DNA from: Fretibacterium sp.
GTDB lineage: Bacteria > Synergistota > Synergistia > Synergistales > Aminobacteriaceae
Length of the DNA stretch: 11,293 nucleotides
Direction: 5' to 3'
Assembly: GCA_016280565.1 (NCBI GenBank)
Contig: JAEEGY010000014.1
Span: 1 to 11,293, forward strand
The notes below the pieces were generated by a model. It searched no databases, was not told the DNA's origin, and saw only the letters and a list, made by a program, of their open reading frames with translations. Below, one piece after another: positions 6,974-11,293 of this stretch. The position numbers and the translations under genes are program-made. Position 1 is the stretch's first letter, and every line of letters begins with the position of its first letter.

Positions 6974-7867
6974 TCACTCCACGTTCTGTATCTGCTCGCG
7001 GATGCGCTCAAGGCAGGATTTGGCCTCAACAACGCCCCAGCGGAAGTCCGCATCTCCCACCTTGGAGCCCATGGTGTTGACCTCGCGGTTCATCTCCTGG
7101 ATCAGGAAGTCCAGCCGGCGGCCAGCCAGTTCTTTTCCGCCGGCCTCTCCGCCCTCCATCGTCTGACGGAAACGCTCAATGTGTGCCGCCAGACGGGCCA
7201 GCTCCTCGGAGACATCCCATTTGTCGGCCATGAGCGAGACCTCCTGAGCGATCCGCGCCTCGTCAATCTCCAGCTCATAGTGCTCCATGACCTTCTCGAT
7301 ACGGGTCCGCAGTGCCTCAAGCGCCTCGGCGGATGCCGTCCTCCACCGCTCTTCAAGTTTCGTGACGATGTCCGCGAAGGTATTCAGGTCGGCCTCGATG
7401 ACGGCCTTCAGCTTCTCCCCCTCGGCCCGCTTCATCTCCATGAGGGACTCCACAGCGGAGGCCAGAAGCTCGTCCCACACCTGAGGCTCGTCCTGCGCCT
7501 GCTCCAGGGCACGGCCTGCCTCACAGATGCCCGGCAGCGCAAGGAATGACGCCAGCGACGGAGCCTCTGTCCCCTCCTGGGCTGCTAACTCCCGGACACG
7601 ACGGAAGAGAAGGAGCAAGCCCTCCTCGTCCAGAGTGGGGGTCCGTGCCCCGGGGTTCCAGGCAATCTCCGCGGAGAGGCGCACCTTGCCCCGGTTCAGC
7701 GACGCCCGCAACAGGGAGACCAAACGGCTCTCCAGCGAGGAAAGTTCCCGGGGCAGACGCGCCGAGAAATCCTGATAACGGTGGTTCACCGATGTCAGTT
7801 CAAAAGTGACCGTCCCCCACGGAAATTCGCGCATTGCCCGGCCGAAGCCCGTCATGCTCAAAAACAT
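6974..7867 (-). CDS. yicC: YicC family endoribonuclease
   Basis: YicC proteins are metal-dependent endoribonucleases that act in RNA turnover, including decay of some small RNAs in E. coli. The N-terminal YicC domain opens with MTGFGR (5-10) and has SVNHRYQDFSARLP (26-39). RAEGEKL (147-153) lies in the middle. The C-terminal DUF1732 part contains ARIAQEVSLMADKWDVSEEL (204-223, the conserved acidic helix), HIERF (229-233) and RLDFLIQEMNREVNTMGSK (251-269). The length of 297 residues is normal. GGAGGG at 7878-7883 lies 10 nt before the ATG. A second ATG at codon 5 is possible but less likely. It directly precedes gmk, the usual order in many phyla, and follows the acyltransferase gene by 18 bp. 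Confidence 0.95.
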   Translation of the reverse strand: MFLSMTGFGRAMREFPWGTVTFELTSVNHRYQDFSARLPRELSSLESRLVSLLRASLNRGKVRLSAEIAWNPGARTPTLDEEGLLLLFRRVRELAAQEGTEAPSLASFLALPGICEAGRALEQAQDEPQVWDELLASAVESLMEMKRAEGEKLKAVIEADLNTFADIVTKLEERWRTASAEALEALRTRIEKVMEHYELEIDEARIAQEVSLMADKWDVSEELARLAAHIERFRQTMEGGEAGGKELAGRRLDFLIQEMNREVNTMGSKVGDADFRWGVVEAKSCLERIREQIQNVE

Positions 7868-7885
7868 TCTCAGTAAACCCTCCGT

Positions 7886-8539
7886 CTATTCCGAAGCTGT
7901 TTTGAGGCCCGCGTCTGAGGCCTCCGATTCAAGCGCTCTCATGGCCTCCGTCAGCTTCTCCATGATGACCTCCCGCCCCTCCCGGTTCTTGTAGACCTCA
8001 TCGGAAAAGCGAAGAGGCTTGCCGAACGTCACGGATATCTTGCTGGGCCAAACGAAATGAGCACCGGGGGGCATGGCCTTGAAGGAGCCGTGGATGAACA
8101 CCGGCAGAATGGGCGCCTGCTCATGGGCGGCGACGAGGGCCACCCCGGCCTCCAGGGGCTGGAGCTTCCCGTCCAGGGAACGCCCTCCCTCCGGGAAGAT
8201 CAGGACGTCGTTCCCCTCCTGATAGAGCTTCATGAAGCCTTTCAGGGCTCCCGCGGCGGAGGCGCTGCTCGCGCGGGAAACCGGGACCGCCCCCAGGGCG
8301 CGGATGGAGGTCCCTAAGAACCACGACTGAAAGAGCTCCTCCTTGGCAAAGTAGCGCATCCGCCGCGGGAAGAAACAGCCCACCACCAAAGGATCAAGGT
8401 TGCTGCAGTGATTGCAGGCGACGATCATCCGCTCATCGGACAGGGGCTCCTCCCAGCGTGCGGAACAGCGATTCCACAGCATCAGCAGCAGACGAAAAAA
8501 ACTGCGGACGAACGCGTAAAACACGCGGTTTTGACTCAT
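7886..8539 (-). CDS. plsC: 1-acyl-sn-glycerol-3-phosphate acyltransferase (PlsC family)
   Basis: PlsC enzymes transfer an acyl chain to lysophosphatidic acid, giving phosphatidic acid for membrane lipids at the inner face of the cytoplasmic membrane. The HX4D catalytic motif is NHCSNLD (His44, Asp49). GAVPVSR (83-89), FPEGGRS (115-121, the substrate-phosphate motif usually FPEGTRS) and PVFIHGS (146-152) follow in the expected order. An N-terminal amphipathic or hydrophobic segment (residues 6-22, FYAFVRSFFRLLLMLW) could anchor it to the membrane. The length of 217 residues is normal. The ATG overlaps the cmk stop in an ATGA, so translation is likely coupled. The cmk-plsC pair is common in Firmicutes-like genomes. 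Specificity for lysophosphatidate is inferred from the family, not seen. Confidence 0.9.
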   Translation of the reverse strand: MSQNRVFYAFVRSFFRLLLMLWNRCSARWEEPLSDERMIVACNHCSNLDPLVVGCFFPRRMRYFAKEELFQSWFLGTSIRALGAVPVSRASSASAAGALKGFMKLYQEGNDVLIFPEGGRSLDGKLQPLEAGVALVAAHEQAPILPVFIHGSFKAMPPGAHFVWPSKISVTFGKPLRFSDEVYKNREGREVIMEKLTEAMRALESEASDAGLKTASE

Positions 8540-9210
8540 GCGGAGATGTCCCCCTTTGCCAGGGCATCCCGGACGCGGCTCAAAAGAAACTCCACGACAT
8601 CGTCCTCAGTCATGTCCGAGGTATCGACCCGGACAGATCCCTCCGGCTGGACGAGAGGCGACGCCGCCCGGCTGCTGTCGGCGATGTCCCGTTCCCTGAT
8701 CGCGGCCAGGACCTCCTCGTAGGAGACCGGCTCTCCCTTGCGCTCGCGTTCAAGACAACGGCGCCGGGCCCGGGCCTCCGGGGTCGCGGTAAGGAAAAAC
8801 TTCAGGGGCGCGTTTGGAAACACCACGCTCCCCATATCACGCCCCTCCACCACCAGGGAACCGTACTGCTCCTGATCCCGCTGGAGACCCAGGAGAGCCT
8901 GGCGGACGGAGGGCAGGGCGGAGTAGACGGAGGACAGTTTGTCGGCGCGCGGTGTCCGTATCTCACGGCTCACGTCGGCCCCATTGGCCAGGATGCAGCC
9001 TTCTCGCAGCTCGATGCGGATACCGGGCAGAGCCTGCTTAAGAGACTCCGACTCCTCCGGAGGAATCCCCGCCTCAGCAAGGACAAGGGCGATCGCCCTG
9101 TAGATCGCCCCCGTGTCCAGATAATGGATTCTCAACAGCTGAGCCAGACGTTTTGCCACGGAGCTCTTTCCCGCTCCGGCCGGCCCGTCAATCGTTATAA
9201 CGTAGGCCAA
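8536..9210 (-). CDS. cmk: Cytidylate kinase
   Basis: This enzyme phosphorylates CMP and dCMP with ATP, salvaging nucleotides from RNA and lipid turnover. The P-loop is DGPAGAGKSS (8-17). LDTGAIYR (31-38) is the CMP-binding segment, REIRTPR (82-88) matches the bacterial CMP-specific insert, EGRDMGSVVFP (122-132) is the second substrate motif, and ERDIADSSRAASPL is the C-terminal lid. The length of 224 residues is typical. The start is TTG at 9208-9210, supported by a perfect AGGAGG (9218-9223) with a 7-nt spacer and by the MAYVITIDGP alignment; no ATG is available. It follows the HDOD gene by 11 bp and the HDOD stop lies inside its Shine-Dalgarno sequence. Confidence 0.96.
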   Translation of the reverse strand: MAYVITIDGPAGAGKSSVAKRLAQLLRIHYLDTGAIYRAIALVLAEAGIPPEESESLKQALPGIRIELREGCILANGADVSREIRTPRADKLSSVYSALPSVRQALLGLQRDQEQYGSLVVEGRDMGSVVFPNAPLKFFLTATPEARARRRCLERERKGEPVSYEEVLAAIRERDIADSSRAASPLVQPEGSVRVDTSDMTEDDVVEFLLSRVRDALAKGDISA

Positions 9211-9217
9211 GAGAATG

Positions 9218-9224
9218 CCTCCTA
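9218..9224 (-). promoter_or_regulatory. cmk ribosome binding site overlapping the HDOD stop codon
   Basis: On the minus strand TAGGAGG contains both the TAG stop of the HDOD gene (9222-9224) and a perfect AGGAGG 7 nt before the cmk TTG. Ribosomes terminating on HDOD would sit directly on this site, so reinitiation and translational coupling are likely. Confidence 0.7.
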
Positions 9225-10115
9225 ATCAGGATTGCTCATCTCGGACATCTCAATGGAGATCTTCCCCGCAAAGTCCACCAGGTCCCCCATCAGTTCTTCA
9301 ATGCTGCCAATTCCCAACCGCTCTATCGGCTCCGGGAACATATAGTTCTGAAGCCCGTCTGCCCCCAGGCCGATCCCTAGCATCAGGCAGACAGAATTGG
9401 CCACGCTGACGACGTCCAGCATCGGCTGGTACTCCGCCTTGTCCTCCGGCAGTTCGTTGGGCTTGTGGTGGTAGGCCACCACCGTTTGATAGGACTCCGG
9501 CAGATCCCACTTCTCCGTCAGGATAGCCCCTACCATCGCGTGATCAAACCCCAGGACCTTGAGCTCCGCATCGATAAAGGAGATATGCTCCTCCTCCACC
9601 ATTTTGACGATGATCCCGTAACCGAAACGAACGTAGTCGTTCAGGATGATCTTCCCAATGTCGTGAAGCAGTCCGCCGACATAAGCGTCCTCTGAGGAGA
9701 CGTTGTTCGTCTTCTTTGCAATATAGCGGGCGGCGTAGGCCACCATCAGGGAGTGGCGCCAAAGCTCGCCCCGGTCGAGGGCGTAGCCGGAGAGCCCCTT
9801 GTCCATAGTGGAGTAGACCTGTGCGGCCAGGACGATGTTGCTAACGCTCTTGTACCCCAGAAGGGCAATCGCCTCGGAAATGTTGGAGATATTGCGCGTC
9901 ATGCCATAGGCCGCCGAGTTGGCCAGCTTCAAGACGCGCAGGACAAGGCCCTCATCCCTCGACAGGCTCTTGGAGACGTCGGACACGCTGCTGGTGGGGT
10001 CGTTCAGCTTGCGCATCGTCTCCAGAACAAACTGAGGGAATGACTTGACATCCTTCAGTTTGCTGAGGATACGAGTCTTTATCAGTTCTCTCGAGTGCTC
10101 ATCGATTCCACTCAT
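9222..10115 (-). CDS. HDOD domain signalling protein
   Basis: HDOD domains are relatives of HD hydrolases found in bacterial signalling proteins. They are usually regarded as non-catalytic and often lack metal ligands. Here the HDOD fold spans roughly residues 15-220: FPQFVLETMRKLNDP near the N-terminus, then LVLRVLKLANSAAYG (57-71), ISEAIALLGYKSVSNIVL (79-96) and LWRHSLMVAYAARYIA (118-133). Unusually, the HD-type residues look complete: His121, the His151-Asp152 pair in GLLHDIGK with Lys155, His192, His216-His217 and Asp234. The C-terminal 60 residues carry no recognised output domain. There is no signal peptide or membrane segment, so it should be cytosolic. The ATG is fixed by AAGGAGG (10123-10129) with a 7-nt spacer. 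It lies 39 bp after the pseudouridine synthase and 11 bp before cmk. Its ligand and role are unknown. It could be a scaffold or a phosphohydrolase. Confidence 0.9.
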   Translation of the reverse strand: MSGIDEHSRELIKTRILSKLKDVKSFPQFVLETMRKLNDPTSSVSDVSKSLSRDEGLVLRVLKLANSAAYGMTRNISNISEAIALLGYKSVSNIVLAAQVYSTMDKGLSGYALDRGELWRHSLMVAYAARYIAKKTNNVSSEDAYVGGLLHDIGKIILNDYVRFGYGIIVKMVEEEHISFIDAELKVLGFDHAMVGAILTEKWDLPESYQTVVAYHHKPNELPEDKAEYQPMLDVVSVANSVCLMLGIGLGADGLQNYMFPEPIERLGIGSIEELMGDLVDFAGKISIEMSEMSNPD

Positions 10116-10154
10116 GCCCCATCCTCCTTAATTACGTCCGTACCCCGTACAGGT

Positions 10155-10898
10155 TTATACTTCTCCTCCATTGACTATTTTAGTAGAGAGTTCGGAAAAA
10201 GACAAATCCGTAAATTCTCCGGGACGAAGTTTCGTCAAAGTCAGCTTCCCAATACGCCGCCGAATCAGTTTCTGCACGGAAAAGCCCGCCCGGTTTGCCA
10301 TGACGCGGACCTCCCGCTTCAGCCCCTCCCCGATGACGATGGAGACCCAGCGCCCCTGAGGCTCCCGCTCCAGAACGGACAGAGAGAGGGGCGCTACATG
10401 ACGGGTTGCGCCGGGATGCCCGCCCTCTTCCAGCTCAAGGTCGAAGCCAGCCCGCCACCGTTCAATCTGTCGCTCGTTGATCTCAATGTTCAGCAGAGCC
10501 TCGTACTCCTTATGAATCCCCTTTGAGGGATGGAGAATGCTCTGAGCGAACGCGCCATCGTTCGTAAGGATAAGGAGCCCGTCGCTCTCCCGGTCCAGCC
10601 GGCCCGCCGGATAGACGCGAAGAGCCCGCACATCCGCGGGAAGAAGGTCCACCACCACGGGGTCGTAGTTGTCACTCACAGCACAGACCACTCCGACAGG
10701 CTTGTTCATGACTAAATACACCAGGCGGGAGGGCTCCACCTTCTGCCCGTCGCACAGCACCTCGTCCCCCGCCTCAACGGCGAAGAACGGCGCCAGGGTG
10801 ATCTTTCCATTGACCTGCACCCGCCCCGCCCGAACGAGATCGTCTGCCTTCCGGCGTGAAGCCACACCGCACGAGGCCAGGTAAGCATTAAGCCTCAT
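10155..10898 (-). CDS. rluB: RsuA/RluB-family pseudouridine synthase
   Basis: This family converts specific uridines of rRNA to pseudouridine. An S4 RNA-binding domain occupies the N-terminus (RLNAYLASCGVASRRKADDL, 2-21, then GRVQVNGK at 25-32). The catalytic domain follows, with VYLVMNKPVGVV (60-71), the active-site loop AGRLDRESDGLLILTNDG (98-115) holding catalytic Asp102, and HKEYEA (129-134). KREVRVMANRAGFSVQKLIR in the C-terminal part is the conserved RluB-type motif. The length of 247 residues and the lack of a long tail suit RluB-like enzymes modifying 23S rRNA helix 89, but separation from RsuA, RluE and RluF is not certain from sequence alone. GAGAGGAG lies about 14 nt before the ATG, a long spacing. 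It is the first gene of the nine-gene operon. Confidence 0.92.
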   Translation of the reverse strand: MRLNAYLASCGVASRRKADDLVRAGRVQVNGKITLAPFFAVEAGDEVLCDGQKVEPSRLVYLVMNKPVGVVCAVSDNYDPVVVDLLPADVRALRVYPAGRLDRESDGLLILTNDGAFAQSILHPSKGIHKEYEALLNIEINERQIERWRAGFDLELEEGGHPGATRHVAPLSLSVLEREPQGRWVSIVIGEGLKREVRVMANRAGFSVQKLIRRRIGKLTLTKLRPGEFTDLSFSELSTKIVNGGEV

Positions 10899-11061
10899 CG
10901 GAAATCACACAACTCCTCTCTGGCCAGACGGCCGAGCTTACGCACTCCTCCAAGGGAGGGCGGCGCATCGTGGCCTGTGGCCATTCGGCCGGTCGGCTAT
11001 GTCGAAGGGAAGCGTGGGACGCTTCCCGGAGGCCTCTCGCCATGCTGCCATCTTAATATCT
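10899..11061 (-). other. Hairpin-rich leader of the rluB operon
   Basis: This intergenic stretch is GC-rich and contains several short inverted repeats in a row: GGGAAGCGT/ACGCTTCCC (11007-11027), a GGCC/GGCC pair around 10970-10982, CCTCC/GGAGG near 10946-10959 and GGCC/GGCC at 10922-10933. If transcription begins near 11055 it would be an approximately 157-nt structured 5' leader. I do not match it to any riboswitch, T-box, SRP, 6S or RNase P consensus. None of the hairpins is followed by a T-run. Confidence 0.35.
11007..11027. repeat. Perfect 9-bp inverted repeat with 3-nt loop
   Basis: GGGAAGCGT and ACGCTTCCC are exact reverse complements separated by GGG. Transcribed on either strand, this makes a very stable hairpin. 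There is no U-tract on either side, so an intrinsic terminator is unlikely. It may belong to a structured leader or be a protein-binding site. Confidence 0.6.
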
Positions 11062-11088
11062 ATTATATTACAATCTCAAGTGTATGAA
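11062..11088 (-). promoter_or_regulatory. Possible promoter of the rluB-to-priA operon
   Basis: In an AT-rich patch, the minus strand carries a perfect TATAAT (11062-11067). The best upstream hexamer at a usable distance is TTCATA (11083-11088, 15-bp spacer), a poor -35. An alternative pairing is TTGAGA (11074-11079) with TATTAA (11053-11058), also with a 15-bp spacer. It lies upstream of all nine minus-strand genes and downstream of the gene fragment at the right edge. Confidence 0.4.
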
Positions 11089-11096
11089 TTACCGGC

Positions 11097-11293
11097 TCAT
11101 CCCCCAGTGGGGACAGCGCCTCCCACCAGGTTCTCCATAACGATTCCGCATACATGAAGGAGCCCCGTCGACGTATCCAGACCGTCCCTCCCGTTGAGGT
11201 GGAGGATGTCGTTGATGTCCCTTTCGAGCGTCTCGTCCCTTGGATGCGTGTATATCCTGCCGTCCTCGCTGTAACGGATTTTGTCCATTTGGC
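11097..11293 (-). CDS. 3' fragment of a gene entering from the right, possibly the tail of an HNH-endonuclease-like protein
   Basis: The frame is open to the window edge (a CAA codon precedes the ATG at 11286-11288), so the start probably lies outside. The segment IRYSEDGRIYTHPRDETL followed by ERDINDILHLN resembles, from memory, the C-terminal pattern (aromatic, then GxI, then a helix ending in LxLN) of the TIGR02646 retron-associated putative HNH endonucleases. After LHLN the sequence no longer looks like that family or like well-used codons, and the frame ends at TGA 11097-11099. Another frame stays open to TAA at 11063-11065 and is richer in Arg and Trp, so a frameshift near 11185 is possible. 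Identification is weak. The HNH catalytic part, if any, is not in the window. Confidence 0.35.
   Translation of the reverse strand, partial: QMDKIRYSEDGRIYTHPRDETLERDINDILHLNGRDGLDTSTGLLHVCGIVMENLVGGAVPTGG

Noticed and set aside
6740..7549. Plus-strand open frame (269 codons) opposite yicC and gmk
   Set aside because: It is the antisense shadow of two well-identified genes.
8458..9225. Plus-strand open frame (255 codons) opposite cmk
   Set aside because: It is antisense to a complete cytidylate kinase, with low-complexity composition and no motif.
11007..11027. Perfect hairpin as an intrinsic terminator
   Set aside because: Neither strand has a T-run after the stem, so it does not meet the usual criteria.
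10888..11043. 51-codon minus-strand open frame overlapping the rluB start
   Set aside because: No ribosome binding site, Arg/Pro/Ser-rich composition typical of a shadow frame, and it runs into rluB out of frame.
10938..11051. Small minus-strand open frame of 37 codons in the rluB leader
   Set aside because: It has no Shine-Dalgarno sequence and begins within a few bases of the likely transcription start; a leader peptide cannot be excluded but nothing supports it.
11097..11293. A retron or other complete defence system at the right edge
   Set aside because: Only a short tail with weak resemblance to a retron-associated HNH family is present; no reverse transcriptase, msr/msd or effector is in the window.

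Overview
The window is a GC-rich (about 60 % by eye), densely coded piece of bacterial chromosome holding housekeeping genes. Gene content and order (pseudouridine synthase, HDOD, cmk, plsC, yicC, gmk, rpoZ, coaBC, priA) fit a Gram-negative-like anaerobe of the Synergistota or a related deep-branching clostridial lineage. That assignment is an inference from memory of family sequences and gene order, not from a search.

Layout. The left end (3-929, minus strand) holds a small secreted protein of unknown function, followed by the N-terminal 139 codons of a phosphomannomutase/phosphoglucomutase that hits an in-frame TAG two bases from the window edge. An AT-rich 79-bp divergent promoter region (930-1008) separates this from a plus-strand ABC-F translation factor (1012-2988), which appears to start at a non-standard codon. 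Its stop codon lies eight bases from the end of the convergent priA gene.

The rest (10898 down to 2997) is one unbroken minus-strand run of nine genes with small gaps or 4-bp ATGA overlaps: rluB-type pseudouridine synthase, HDOD signalling protein, cytidylate kinase, 1-acylglycerol-phosphate acyltransferase, YicC ribonuclease, guanylate kinase, RNA polymerase omega, CoaBC and PriA. It looks like a single operon joining rRNA modification, nucleotide and CoA supply, phospholipid synthesis, RNA turnover, RNA polymerase assembly and replication restart. It is preceded by a possible promoter near 11062 and a roughly 160-nt leader rich in short hairpins. At the right edge is a fragment of an upstream gene whose start lies outside the window and which resembles the tail of an HNH-endonuclease-like protein.

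Most notable: the PriA homologue keeps its eight zinc-binding cysteines but has lost the ATPase/helicase motifs, so it reads as a pseudohelicase. The second point is the CTG or ATT start of the ABC-F gene. Third is an HDOD regulator with an apparently complete set of HD-type metal-binding residues, set inside a housekeeping operon. I saw no CRISPR array, insertion sequence, tRNA, rRNA or phage gene, and no convincing new defence system.
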